A stretch of 64,000 bases of DNA from positions 26,280,722 through 26,344,721 of the forward strand of contig LS997567.1 in NCBI GenBank assembly GCA_000469685.2, written 5' to 3'. A model generated the notes under the pieces. That model had not been told where the DNA came from. It saw only the letters and a list, made by a program, of their open reading frames with translations, and ran no database searches. Below, piece by piece: positions 10,695-22,599 of the stretch. The position numbers and the translations under genes were made by a program. Origin of the DNA: Haemonchus contortus (lineage: Eukaryota; Nematoda; Chromadorea; Rhabditida; Trichostrongylidae). How positions within the stretch are numbered: position 1 is the first letter of the stretch; every line of letters begins with the position of its first letter.

Positions 10695-12163
10695 CTGCAA
10701 AAAATAGTCAGTAGTGAAACACAGTCTAACGATGCTATTCGATTGAAGAAAAGGACAAAGAAATGTTTCGAATTGCCATGGAATTTTGAACGGAAACCTA
10801 CATATATATATATATATATATATCGATAAAGTTTAGAATACCGTTTACGAGTACAGAAGTGAGAACTGCTGAACGAATTCTCCGAGAATTAATAAGCCCT
10901 CATAATTTGCATGAAGATGAGTTTCAGTTGATGGTCGCTCTTGTGCGCACCACAGCAAGCGCCATCGTGGAGGAGAGCTGCGCTCTCCCTTTTCAGACCA
11001 GGTCAATTTCCCTTCACCGTCAGTGGGGTGGAGGAATTTATGTAGGACTGAGATGAGGTAATTTACGTTCGCGGTCACTTTGCACCAAGGTGCGAAGTAA
11101 CTTGAATTATACATAACCTTATCTTAGTTACGCTCCTCTCCTCAATCGTGCATAACCTCATCTTAACGACGAGAATAATGACGAAGGATGAGAAAGTGAA
11201 AGCTCAATAGGAAATTAGGTATTCCGACGGGAAAAGTCTCATACATCATCCCAACTTCAGAGTTTTATTACCGTGCAGAATAAAAATATTACGAAAAATC
11301 AGTGGTCAAAATTTCACTGGAAAGAAATTGTCTTTTCCTTCTGCATTGCGTGCATCGTTTGAAGAATTTCTTGATATTCGTTTGTGAGCACCTTCTTAAA
11401 AGTATATGTATTATATGTACCCGGAATTTTGTAGACTGAAACCCGATTTTTTCGTACTTACTTACCTGCCTTTCCCCGTGAACCATGCTGATCGGATCTC
11501 TGTAAACTCAATGCTGGATTCTAATATATACACATGGCGGCTCAACCAACCCGGGAAGAAGCGTGTATACAGATGAGGCTTGTGTTACTCGAAGAGGAAG
11601 GAGGGAGGTTGTGGGAGGTGCTATATAGCGAGGGCTGTGGTACGGGTTGGCGGTACGATAAAGCCGTACCCCACGAGCTCGGAGACAGTAGAATGCCTAT
11701 CCAGAACACATAGCAAGGTTCTGAGCAATGTTTCTTCCCTAAGCTTAATAGCTCCATATAAAACACTCACTCACTAGGTTAGATAGTTGATAATGGCCTC
11801 TCATCAAGGTGCTGAATACAGCCTGAAGTACTGCAATGCTACGTGAAGAGTGTGAGATGGCTGAAGGATGTCTAACGGGCTCCCAAGAAGACCTGCGTCA
11901 TACCAAACAAATACATCGTTTTTGTAAAGGTAGTTTGTTATTACACATGAGGGAATATTTTATTCAAAAAAAAGGAGCAAAAGGATATGCAACAGTTCCT
12001 CTGATATCTAACAACAAGAGTGTCCAAGTGAAGCTTTATATTGCACGCATGGTCACGGATTCGAATCCTGGTTCGATGCTCGTCTGAACCAATCAAGCCT
12101 TCCATTCACAGGGATCCGTTAATTTGTATTACACTCGTATGGGAGGATACAAGCACTAACTTG
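10695..12163. other. hpk-1 intron, mostly unrecognised
   Basis: Part of the largest hpk-1 intron. It contains an (AT)n tract at about 10802-10822 and two similar words CATAACCTTATCTT / CATAACCTCATCTT near 11113 and 11150, which recur as ATAACCTTATCTC near 17643. No coding content was recognised. Confidence 0.4.
10801..10823. repeat. (AT)n microsatellite
   Basis: Uninterrupted AT dinucleotides in the first hpk-1 intron segment. Confidence 0.9.
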
Positions 12164-12859
12164 TACAGGGTGTCCCAAAATTATTGGCGCCGATTTATAG
12201 CAATATATTTCAAACTTCTCAGCTGCGGAAGACTATGGAATCTCTATGCACGTTAGCCAACACTATGTGCTACAACATGCTACAGTCGCCTTTAAAAATA
12301 TCCCCCATGAGCGCGGATAGAAGTCAGTGTTTGCTCTCGACTTGATCGCATGTGGCACGCAGGTACCCTCCTCCATTTCTTCCCAGCCATTCTTCAGCCT
12401 TTGCATTCTAGGACTCCAAACTGGGATTGCAAACTCGACAGGTCCTCTTCTAACCAGGGACCAGCCGTGGGGTCAAGTGATTCAAGTTCTGAAAAATAGG
12501 ATGACCATCCCCCTTCCCCAATGAAGTCGGGCAGCTGTCGTTTGCACCACTCGCGAGCAAGCTTGGCTCTGTGGGCTGGAGAAGCGTTCCGCTGGAAGGA
12601 CTACGAGATGTTTCAGAGAACGAAGTCGTATCAGTATTTCAGTTACTTCCATCAGTACGCCGTTTGAGTACTGATCTTGGTCGATTTTCACGCCTGCATC
12701 GAAAAACCACGAGCGGCTCACCCTCGCCAGTGACTTCTTCAAAAAACATCATAATCCTGTTCTTATAGCAACCTTTTTCCACCCGCTGGCCTACCACCTC
12801 AATGAGGTGGGTGTGTGAACGTGCGGCGTGTGGGCGTGTCCGCTTTATCACTCTTGTTT

Positions 12860-15800
12860 GAAAAAAACGAGTTTTTGTAATTTTTTACTATTTCATCATG
12901 TGCTCCAATGCAAAGTTCCGATAATTTCCAGTTATGCGAGGCTTTATATTGACCGGCATGCCGCTTCGCGTTCGAAGCTGTAGTTAGGTAGTTGTCGATG
13001 AACTGGAGGGATGGCGGCCCTCTTGCTTGAGTCCCCCTTATCCGTCCGCCCGAGGTCGCGGTTGAATTCGTTCTTCACGCGTTAAGTTGCACACGGCAAG
13101 CCCCGGTATTATGTCTAAATCACTGCGTTCTGGACTAAGGACAAGGACTCGCTCGGGGAATTATCTTAGTACCAAAGGGGAGGCAACCTGTTGCCCTGCT
13201 ACATGCTTTCGTCTTTAACATCAGATGTCGGCTTGTATGGTCCGAAAGCTCTCGCCAGCATTTTTCTACTGTTCGATGGTAACTTTGCTTGGAGCTTTCA
13301 TTATCCATTCAATTATATTTATAAAAAAATATATATGTATATAAATCAACGGCACGTCCGCATGCACACACGGCTAAGAGTAGGCCCCCCACGTGCTACA
13401 GCCTGGCAAGTTACACGCGGATTCATGCAAAAACAGGAACAGAAATGGGCCTCATTCCCCTGAACCTGAGGGAGCCCCCAATACGGCAGCGTTGGGTAGG
13501 ACCGCTCGGGAGAGGCTGCTAAGATCTCAGGGCCAAAACAGGCTGCCCAAAAGGAGGGGGACTAAGATGGCGATCTGTACCTTCAACACACGGACGCTTG
13601 CATCGGAAGCGTGTATAGAAGACCTGATGATGCAAGCTAGGAAAATCAAGTACGACGTCATCGGACTGACCGAGACGAGAAGGCACCGCCCGCTGCACGC
13701 TGTATTTGAAACTGCAGAACTGTTCCTTGGAACACGCGACAGCAGAGGCGTCGGCGGTGTAGGTGTCCTTGTCAACACGCACTTGGCCATGAACATAGAT
13801 TCGTACGAAAGCGTGACAACCCGAATCGGACGTTTGCCATTGAGAAGATGTGGCTCAACCCCAGCTCTAACAGTCTTCGTTGCTTACGCACCAACATCGA
13901 GCTACGATGAAGAAGAGCTGGAGGTGTTCTATATGGATCTGGAGAAGCTCTACAGAGAAGACCATACTTTCTCCAAGATCATCGTCGGTGATTTCAACCC
14001 CAAGATTGGCCCTAGAGAAACGGCTGATGAGCTCCACATCGGGACTCACGGAATGGAATGGAATGAGCAGGGTGAAAGGCTATCCGAGTTTATCATGTCG
14101 ACCCACACTATCCATGGTAATTCGCAGTTCCAGAAGCCCTCTCATTCCCGATGGACATGGGAGTCGCCTGGTGGGCAGTTCCATAATGAAATAGATCACA
14201 TCATCGTCAATCGGAAGTTTTGCCTAAATGACGTCGCTGTTGTTCCGAAGTTCTACACGGGATCAGACCATCGTCTCCTCCGCGCTAGATTCCGCTTTTC
14301 AGTGCGTGGAGAGAGAGCTGCGAAGTTCAGGAAACGAAGCCCCAAGACTGTGGTCAATTGGGACCACTTCGCTTCATCGGCGAGTTTGTGGGAAGATTCC
14401 GTCAACGACAACATCGATGAAGAATACGACCGGCTCGTCGAACATCTTCACGATTGCGCCAGGAGAGCTGAGAGTCTCAAAGATGTCAAGAAACGTCTCT
14501 CTTCGAAGACTCTCGAGCTGATACGCCAGCGTGGTATCGCGCGAGCTACATGCAATCACCAACAAACTCCGAACTTGCGAAGCTATGCAGAGAAGCGATA
14601 AAGGAAGATCCGAAAGAGAGAAGAGCAGCAGTTATGGACGAAGCCGCCGAGACCGGAAAGAGCATTCGCAAAGCCCGACGGAATTTCGCCAATTACAAGA
14701 CTAAGATGACTTCCCTTCGTCGTCCTGACGGAACAGTTACTGCATCCCGAAGGGCAATGAAGAAGGTCATCTACGACTTCTACTCTGATCTCTTCGACAG
14801 CCACGTCTACATGCCTACCTGCCATCTTAGGCGAGACGGATACGTCGTCCCTTCAGTTCTCCCTTCCGAAATTCGACATGCCATCACGTCGATGAGGAAC
14901 GTTACAGCACCCGGTCCCGACAGGATTAAAGCAGAACATCTGAAGAGCCTTTCGCCAGTCATTGTCAAAACCCTGGCCCGGCTTTTCACGCAAAGTGCCC
15001 ACCTCGTGGAAAACTAGCAAGACCGTGTTGCTGTATAAGAAGGGAGATCCAGACGACATTGGCAATTATCGCCCAATTTGCCTGCTGTCTGTAATCTATA
15101 AACTCTTCACACGAGTCATCCTTAACAGGATTGGCAGAATATCAGATGGAGGACAGCCATGCGAGCAAGCAGGGTTCCGGAGAGGGTTCAGTACAATCGA
15201 TCACATCCACACCGTTACAAGACTCATTGAAGTATCGCGAGAACACAAAACGCCGTTATGTCTTACGTTCATCGATTTGAAGAAAGCCTTTGATACTCGA
15301 GAGAGACAGAAGCGGTAATTGAAGCCCTGGGCAACCAGGGTGTCCCTACTCAATATGTAAGGATGCTTCGTGAGCTCTACAACAACTTCACGACCAGGAC
15401 CTCGCCATTTTATAAAGAAGTCATCATCAACGTGAAGAGAAGGGTTCGACAGGGCGATACCTTCTCGCCCAAACTTTTCAGTGCCGCTCTCGAGAACGTC
15501 ATGCGTCATATGGAATGGGAAAGCATGGGAGTGAAGGTCGATGGCCGCTACTTACATCATCTCCGCTTTGCAGATAACATCGTGCCTATAACACCCAACA
15601 TCGAGCAGGCGGAACAAATGCTGGCCGAATTTGACAACGCTTGTGGAAAGATCGGCTTGAGACTGAACTTAACGAAGGCAATGTTCATGCGAAACGGATT
15701 GGTACTTGATGTTCCTTTCATGCTGAACGAAACGAGTATCTCTGAATGCTCCAGCTATGTGTATCTAGGTCGAGAAGTCAACATGATGAACGACCTAGCT

Positions 15801-16405
15801 CCGGAGCTGAGCAGACGGAAACGCGCGGCGTGGGGAGCATTTAAGAACATCGAGGGAGTAGTGAAGAAAACGAAGAACATCCGGCTCCGCGCTCACCTTT
15901 TCGACACTGCGGTCCTTCCTGCTTTGACATACGCCTCAGAGTCTTGGACTCTACGAAAGCAGGATGAGCATGCAGTTAGCGTCATTCAACGCGCTGTGGA
16001 AAGGACGATGCTCGGAACTTCCCTATACACGCATGTGCAGAAGGGAATCCGGAGTTCCGTGCTCCGTCGACATCAGGGATGCCGTTGACTACGCCAAGAG
16101 ATCGAAGATCAGGTGGGCCGGGCACGTTATGCGATATAATGAAGACCGTTGGACCAGGGCGGTTACGGACTGGATCCCTAGGGACGTCAAGCGAACACCA
16201 GGACGCGAGATGGTCAGACTTCTTCACGAAAGCTCTGAACGAAAGGAATGTCTTGCCCCGTGTCCCTCGAGCGAGTGCGATTCACTGGACTACTCTGGCT
16301 CGCGACAGGGACGAATGGAGACGTTACTGGCGCCCGCTCGAGGAAATCGACGATCAACGGGAGTACAGGTGATACAGGTGATAGCAACGTATATGCGAGA
16401 TATTA
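12860..16405 (+). mobile_element. RTE-type non-LTR retrotransposon, copy 1
   Basis: A near full-length element inside maT-1. The 5' part from about 12895 aligns with 20875 onward (copy 2), for example CGAAGCTGTAGTTAGGTAGT versus CGAAGCTGTGGTTAGGTAGT. It carries endonuclease then reverse transcriptase coding and ends in a short repeated tail (two ACAGGTGAT units at 16363-16381). RTE elements often end in such short tandem repeats rather than poly(A). A clear target-site duplication was not resolved. Confidence 0.85.
13393..16375 (+). pseudogene. RTE endonuclease-reverse transcriptase, frameshifted
   Basis: From about 13567 an APE-type endonuclease reads TFNTRTL, GLTETRR, VGDFNPKIG, HEIDHI-type EIDHIIVNR and SDHRLLR, the expected nuclease blocks. 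The frame then shifts near 14560 (linker and RT N-terminus, with PGPDRIKAEHL), near 15000 (NYRPICLLSVIYKLF, ..LTFIDLKKAFD), at about 15300 through extra GA units, and near 16010. The RT active site is LRFADNIV: the second metal-binding Asp of the usual FADD is Asn. The C-terminus has [11 protein letters not shown] and DEWRRYWRP. In the family this single protein nicks the target and copies the RNA. Frameshifts plus the Asn show this copy is inactive. Confidence 0.88.
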
Positions 16406-17051
16406 CACGCTAGACGTTTCTTTCCAGAACGCGAACGTTTTGGTTGTTGAGGAATGGCTTTATCTCGAAAAATTTCTTTACCAGAGAAAACGACGAAGGG
16501 TTGCGTGTCATCACTTTCGACTTCCTGCATTTTTGGCCCGGCAGTATCTGTTGAGATCGGAATTGAAGCGAAATTTCTGCATACGATAGGAACGGCAACA
16601 GAGCTCCTGCTAGACATCCTTCCACCGTGATGACTCCTGTAAGCCGTGCCCGTTGACTTCCTTTTGATGAGTCACCAAGAATCCCGACCGATTGGCATAC
16701 GGACCATTTTAATAGTCCTATCTTTAGAAACATCCTACCTGTCTACCTTTCCTGGTTTGTCTTTGATTCAGGCTTTTTTTCTGTATCGCTTAATAGCCTC
16801 CTATACGTTCTTACAAAAATCCCAAGGAATTTCATAATGCCCTTACACCTCTCGCGTGTCAATGTTTGCAAGTGGCATTGAATGAGCCTCCTCCATCCAA
16901 AAGATAATGGGAGTTCCACATCAGTAGCCATGCATACTGCAAGGGAACCTTCTAATGTAACTAATTAATAACAGGTTGTGTGAATTTGATATATTTTTTC
17001 AATCTTAAAAATTCCTGAATTTTGGCGCCAATAATTTTGGGACACCCTGTA

Positions 17052-17937
17052 CATCGGCTAGCCATGACAAGTCATTGTATAAGCATTATTTACGCCGCTA
17101 CGATTCTGAATGGAATCCGAATCTGTGGGCGCATCCCTCAGACGGGACCGATTAACACAAGGATTTATCCTCTAAATTCACCATGTATCAATATGAGTTG
17201 GGATTTTTACACGACAATTATTTTGTTACCATATTTATGGCGCACCCCGTATATGCGAGCCAAGCAGATCGACGAACCTATGCTAAGAGCAGGGCTACTC
17301 ATTATCCATTATGCCACCACGATTCCGAATGGACGTCAAATGCGGGGCGCATCCATACATAGGATCGACTAACGTCAAAACTAACTTCATCCTAATCCAT
17401 TTTGACATCTTACACAATTCACAATAATAAATTCAACGGATTCCTTCATTCTGCACGGTAATGAAATTCTTTAAACCACAATTTGTTAAAATTTTCACCT
17501 CAACAACCATTCCTGCCATTAAACGCACAATTGAGTCTAGATTATATACGACTGAGGAGTGGCGCGTAATTAAGAAAAGGTTATGTAAAATTGAGGTCAC
17601 CAGCATCGCATCCCACCTAGCTGCGATGTGACCGCAATTGTAGATAACCTTATCTCGATCGCACATAAGTTCGCATACCCCCGCCAATGCCGCTGCACAG
17701 CGCGTTAGCGCACATTTGCTGATATTCGGTAAAGTAGGCACCTTATTTGGGCTCATTGAAATAAGCGCCTTCCTCATGCTATCGTTACGCTCACTGCACC
17801 TTAAGATGGACCATTTCTGCAACGACATGATTGACTTATGCCTTGATCGCGAAGCCTAATCAACAGGGAAACAGCAAGCATCTACTGACATGCTTTGTCG
17901 GAATTGTGATATACTTATGCACTACGTCCTCTTTTGA
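17052..17937. other. Unassigned intronic sequence
   Basis: Two diverged direct repeats lie at about 17095-17165 and 17300-17370 (GATTCYGAATGGA ... GGGCGCATCC). Between them is TTTATGGCGCACCCCGTATA, close to the terminal words of maT elements. This may be a relic of another maT-like non-autonomous copy. The rest is not recognised. Confidence 0.35.
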
Positions 17938-18964
17938 AGACACAGATCACGATAATTTTGGGTAATCCAGATTACGATGAAAAATGGAAGACAAGGTCGA
18001 AAATAGTGCGTTGAGGAAGACAAGGTCGAAAATAGTGCGTTGAAGGAGGAGAAACTGCGTGAATCGGTGTTTCCAAAGTGAAACAGTGCGACTATGGAAA
18101 GTAAAAATTTATTCACTTATAAGCATAAGTAAGCAAAAAAACCCTAGTAACAGCAATAGTGGATCACCTTTTTCAGCCTCTAGGAGTAGGAAGTTAACCC
18201 ATTGACGACCACGGCGTTTTGCGGGAAAACGCCGCGAGGGACCGGCTCGCTTTTCGTCCACCCGCGACTGCAGCCCACATGTGGACCAAATTTTTAGGAA
18301 TGTTCCTTCAAATGGGTTTGGTAAGAATGCCCACATTGAGTGATTATTGATCTTTGTTATGGAATCGGCACTCGTTTTAGTGGTCATTCAATTATGAGTT
18401 AAATCATTACCAGAAACCGCTTCGGGGAACTTTTATTTGCGGTGCATTGGGAGCTTTGCGTCTAGTCGATAACAGCGAAAATGCTAATGACGACCGTCTT
18501 TTAGAAATATCTCATTTTTTGAAGTTGTTCAACGAACGAAGAATTCACCAAGGTAATGTACTCCTTTGAAAAAACACCTTTATAATTGTAAAATTAGAAG
18601 ATTTACCAGGATCACGCTGTATGTAGTTTCATTTAGACCTGATGTAATGTTTTGGAAAGAAAAATTGTAAAAAAACGGAAATATAGATGAATAAAACAAA
18701 AAAATACAAGTGCAGTCCACATGTGGACTGCATGGTCGTCAATGGGTTAAATAAGGGATTGCGGCAGCAAAAAGAATAACAGAGGAAAAAAGAATGGGAA
18801 CACCGCCTCATCACTCGGCAACCAGCTGATTGTGTGTGGGTACTAGAACGAATAGTTGCAATCTGTATTGTCTCGACACTCGTCTGACGTGATGACGTGA
18901 CATCGATCGAGAGGCGGAAAATCCATTGACGTTCCCGCCCATCGAACTATCGTGAACTGTGCCT
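17938..18964. mobile_element. TTAA MITE family A, copy A2 (carries P1)
   Basis: The left end begins AGACACAGATCACGATAA after TTGA, and the right end reads TATCGTGAACTGTGCCT before TTAA at 18965-18968. The interior matches A3. A second MITE (P1, 18198-18746) is inserted at an internal TTAA. Confidence 0.8.
18198..18746. mobile_element. piggyBac-type MITE P1
   Basis: 549 bp, flanked by TTAA on both sides (18194-18197 and 18747-18750), with ends CCCATTGACGACCA. Next to the left end is a hairpin with arms GGCGTTTT and AAAACGCC; next to the right end is the perfect palindrome GCAGTCCACATGTGGACTGC. The interior is homologous to P2 (59654-60210) in opposite orientation. The empty site is visible in A3 at about 19299 (AAATTAAATAAGGG) and, inverted, in A1 near 2565. 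Non-coding. Confidence 0.9.
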
Positions 18965-18968
18965 TTAA

Positions 18969-19525
18969 AGGCACAATTCACGATAATTTCGGGTAGTCTA
19001 GATTATGATGAAAAATGGACGACAAGATCGAAAATAATACGATGAAGGTGGAGAAACTGCGTGAATCGGTGTTTCCAAAGTGAAAAAACCGTTAAACTGG
19101 GGGCTGGACGAGAATGAGACCAGAAAAATGAAGAAGAGTGGGGCGTTTCGACGAGCTATACAATGTGTCTCACTGCGTAGTGTGAGTCCTGGTGCGAATA
19201 AAAGACAATGGTAAGCGAAAATCCATTCGCTTATAAGCATAGGTAAAAAAACCCTAGTAACAGCAAAGTAGCTCACCTTTTTCAGCCTCTAGGAGTGGGA
19301 AATTAAATAAGGGTTCGCGGCAGCAAGAAGAATAGCAGAGGAAAAAAGAAGGGGAGAAAAACATCGCCTCATCACTCGGCGACAGCTGATTGTGTGGGGG
19401 TCCTAGAACGAAAATTCGCAATCTGTAGTGTCTCGACACTCGTCTCTGACGTCTGACGCGACATCGATGGAGAGGCGGGAAGGTCATTGACGTCCCCGCC
19501 CATTGAATTATCGTGAACTGTGCTT
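18969..19525. mobile_element. TTAA MITE family A, copy A3
   Basis: 557 bp. It begins AGGCACAATTCACGATAA and ends TTATCGTGAACTGTGCTT, with TTAA at 18965-18968 and 19526-19529. It abuts A2 and shares one TTAA with it, so one element inserted at the flank of the other. Confidence 0.88.
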
Positions 19526-19529
19526 TTAA

Positions 19530-19795
19530 GATAGATGCCTCATATCTGGTTCACTGAATAGAGGCACCGTGTATAAATGCGAACGCTGCTAACACATATT
19601 TCTGTCACAGACATTTCACTTTATTTGATTGTTTCATGGATGTTCAACTTTTGCTTGAATCCAATTCAAGGTGATTTCTCTCCTGTGTTACACTGTTGAA
19701 AATGAAAGAGGGCCATATAAGTACTTCTAAGTTTAGTTATAATGTAAGGTCATGACAAAGCCAAAAACATAGCCTAGACAAAGTGCACATTCGAA
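19530..19795. other. No recognised feature
   Basis: Unassigned AT-rich intronic DNA between MITE A3 and repeat family C. Confidence 0.3.
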
Positions 19796-19835
19796 TGAAC
19801 ATCCTACTTATATAATCGGCTAAGTGTGTCTGTTG

Positions 19836-19878
<43 letters not shown>

Positions 19879-20672
19879 TGTGTCTGACCGGAAATTCATA
19901 ACTCCTGTCCCCGTGGACCGAATGCGTTCAAATTTGGTAGGAGTACAGGCGGCGGTACGGGAACACTTTTAGTGGGTGGCAGGTTCGGACTCCGCCCAAA
20001 GGGGGCGGGGTTTGTGAGGAATAAATGTTTGAGCGAAAATTCAGAACCCATGTGCCCGTGATCCTAGAGTACTCAAACTTGGTAGGAAATATGGGAACAG
20101 GGTGGAAACACTACTGGCGGCTAGCAGGATCAGACCCCGCCCACAGTGGGCGGGGTTTGTGCAAAAATTCACAACTCCTGCCCCCGTGATCCTAGAACAC
20201 TCAAACTTGGCAGGAGTTATGGGAACAGGGTGGGAACACTCATGGTGGGTAGCAGGATCAGACTCCGCCCAGAATAGGCGGGGTTTGTGCAAAAATTCCC
20301 AACTCCTGTCCCCATGATCCTAGAACACTCAAACTTGGTAGGGGTACAGGCGCCATGATGGGAAAACGTATGGTGGGTGGCAGAACCAGACTCCGCCCAC
20401 AAGGGGCGGGGTATGGGCGAAAATTCACATTTCCTGTCCTCAGGGACCTCGAAGGTTCGAACTTGGTAGGAATACAGGCGACAGGATGGGAACACTTATG
20501 GTGGGTGGCAGGACCGGACTCCGCTCACAGGAGGCGAGGTTTGGAAACACAAGCACAGGAAACTCATAAATCCGATGAAGGTCTATAATGAAAATCAGCT
20601 CATGCGGCCCCGTCTCTCATTGCTAGAGCCCCTAGCGCGCGAGAGCGTGCGTAGCCGCCTGGTCAATTCATA
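19796..20672 (+). repeat. Dispersed repeat family C with about 125 bp internal units
   Basis: Begins near a (TG)n tract (19840-19875) and contains about five direct units marked by ACTCAAACTTGGTAGGAGTA, GGGAACACT and a GCGGGGTTTGTG word. It ends in GAGCGTGCGTAGCCGCCTGG near 20665. Related copies lie at 39870-40690 (inverted), 46650-48260, 31425-32040 and as relics at 43800 and 60640. The internal unit resembles the satellite monomer at 33.3-35.5 kb. It could be a non-autonomous Helitron-like element, but no helicase is encoded. Confidence 0.6.
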
Positions 20673-21225
20673 AAGGCTTTAGCGGGAGAAAGCACGCTGT
20701 GCAAGGATCTTAGCGACTGCAGGAAGCATAACCTTAACCTTAGCCTGACAAGGAAGAGCATCTCCTCTGCGTCACGGGGACGCTTGCTATAGATAGGATG
20801 AATGCGTATTTCAACCCAAGCGATCTTCAATCGAATTTTTTGCGTGCCCAACTCAGTAGTTCTAACTATTATATTCGTAAACCAAGCTCCGATACTTTCC
20901 AGTCATATGGTTTTGCACATACTGACGGGCTTGTAGCTTCGCAATCGAAGCTGTGGTTAGGTAGTTGCCTAAAAACTGGAGGTGTGGCAGTCCCTTGCTT
21001 GAGTACCCCTTGTCCGTCAACCTGTGGTCGCGGACGGACAAGGTGGACTACCATATCAGCCTGCCAAAGAAGAGGCTACCTATTGTCCTGCCACATGCTT
21101 TCATCTTTACCATTCGATGTCGGCCTTTATGGTCCAAAAGCTCTTGCCAAGGTCTTCTATTGCTCGATGAAATTTTGCGTTAGAGCTTTCATTAGCCTCT
21201 TCGATAATATTTACATGAAAAAATA

Positions 21226-22599
21226 CACTGCGTTCACTAATGATACAGCCACTCATGGATTTCACCAGAACTTACGTTCTAGGGCACTTCAGAAAAAGGC
21301 TCAATATGGAAATTGTGCTCCATCCAGACCGTAACTTGTAGACCAACAGCAAATCTCATCTCAAGAACATGAAGAATTTTCCCTTAGTTTTTTCAGAAAA
21401 GATCGTTTTGCCTATGCTCAAAAATGATTCAACCACCTCATTCTTTTCCGTCGTTCTCCATCTTCACCTCACACAATTGTTTAATTTGTGCCATGTTTTC
21501 CAATCTCAAGTAATGGTTGGAGGAAAGACGCTATCCGATTTCGAGAAAGGGTGAATCAGTGCAAAAGATAGACTGTCAAATCGCAAAAACGCTCGTGATT
21601 TGGGCCGATACCACTCATTTGTCAACGATTTCGTCATTAATCCTTTAGATTATGGGAATAGAATATTAGTACGGGACGTTTTTCGTTACCTTCCGAAGAA
21701 TATAAACGAAAGATTCTGAGAGAAGCACCGACGCGACGAAGTCACGTGGTCCTTTACTTTTCTTGCTCTTAATGTTTCGTTCTCAAAATTTTTTTCGGTT
21801 GCTCTTGATGTTTCGTTCCCCAAATTGTTTTTTCTGTGAAAAAAAAAGTTTGCCTTTGATGGCCCAGGTAGCGAGCGGATCTACTTGCACGATCTGAGAA
21901 AGCATAGGCTTCATTTTCCCAGAAGTTTCAAGGGAGGGGGAGTCATGGTATGGACAGCAATTTTTTTCGTTAAAGTCTCCATTTATGGTTTGTTCCGAAG
22001 GAGCTCAACTCTTCCGGTTATCGAGTCGCAATCGTCGTGCCCTTCTTCCTTTTTGGCGTCAGAATCGGCACCGAAACCTCGTATTCATGCAGGATAACAC
22101 CCTGATTCACGTCAGTCGGAGCACCCAGGCCCGTTTTACTCGGCACCAAATCGACCTTTTGCCCTGGCCGCCCAACAGCCCTGACTCCAACTCAATGGAA
22201 AACGTATGGGAATTCATGACAAGGAAGATTCATGAAGGAAACAAGCAGAAGAAAGCAATCGTCAACGGTTGGGAGACCAAGTTGACTAGGAACTCATTGA
22301 TAGCCTTTATTTTAGCTTGGACAGTCGTATTTTTTAGGAAATTCAAAGGGATGGGGCTCATTCAATTACTTGTCACGCACGCCCTCTCATTGTCATCATT
22401 TAGCTGCTGAATAAATTGATTTGGTAGGTGGCTGTATCACTTGTTATCATAGTCAAAAAGACGTTTTCTTGAAAAAATTGAGGGGAAAATTGTTCATTCG
22501 TATGGGGCACAATGTCTATATTTAAGCCTTTTCCAGACGTGCCCTGGAATGTGAGTTTTCGTGAAATTCATGGGTGGCGTATCATTAGTGAGCGCAGTG
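21226..22599 (+). mobile_element. Tc1/Tc3-like DNA transposon
   Basis: 1374 bp with long imperfect inverted repeats of about 65 bp: the left begins CACTGCGTTCACTAATGATA, the right (inverted) CACTGCGCTCACTAATGATA. TA flanks both ends (21224-21225 and 22600-22601). It sits in the 5' region of RTE copy 2: the flanks GATAATATTTACATGAAAAA and TATGTATATATGAAC continue the RTE sequence seen at 13310-13345 in copy 1. Confidence 0.9.
21511..22407 (+). pseudogene. Tc1/Tc3-like transposase (DD34E), broken
   Basis: An N-terminal HTH-like part begins at 21511 (MVGGKTLSDFEKG, then a stop), with LVRDVFRYLPKN near 21670. The middle reads HDLRKHRLHFPRSFKGGGVM followed by VWTAI. The C-terminal catalytic part has FMQDNTLIHVS and PPNSPDSNSMENVWEF. 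The Asp and Glu are 34 residues apart, the Tc1/Tc3 signature. Stops and shifts separate the parts, so it is inactive. The family binds the terminal repeats and inserts at TA. Confidence 0.8.

Larger units (their letters stand above)
12294..16990 (-). pseudogene. maT transposase, interrupted and decayed
   Basis: The N-terminal half (about 16990-16410, minus) includes SFSLVKKFFEIKPFLNNQNV, which aligns with the first catalytic block DIVFSDEKLFTLESTFNRQN of the intact maT copy; the aspartate is not preserved. The C-terminal half (about 12850-12294) includes FFDAGVKIDQDQYSN, then REWCKRQLPDFIG, a worn SELESLDP block in place of SPDLNPMD, and a final IRAHGGYF. Several frameshifts are present. The protein-coding gap coincides exactly with the RTE element. 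Confidence 0.75.
12166..17049 (-). mobile_element. maT-type mariner element (maT-1) split by an RTE insertion
   Basis: The ends are perfect 26-bp inverted repeats beginning CAGGGTGTCCCAAAATTATT, each flanked by TA (12164-12165 and 17050-17051), the Tc1/mariner target duplication. Transposase remains on the minus strand lie on both sides of an RTE element (about 12860-16405). Without the insertion the element would be about 1.3 kb, the usual size. The transposase resembles the intact maT protein at 32194-33225. Confidence 0.9.

Noticed and set aside
12035..12085. tRNA-like word GGATTCGAATCC
   Set aside because: It has the T-arm palindrome but no A box at the right distance and no cloverleaf can be drawn.
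15201..15509. Minus-strand ORF opposite the RTE reverse transcriptase
   Set aside because: Shadow of the plus-strand RT coding; no motif of its own.
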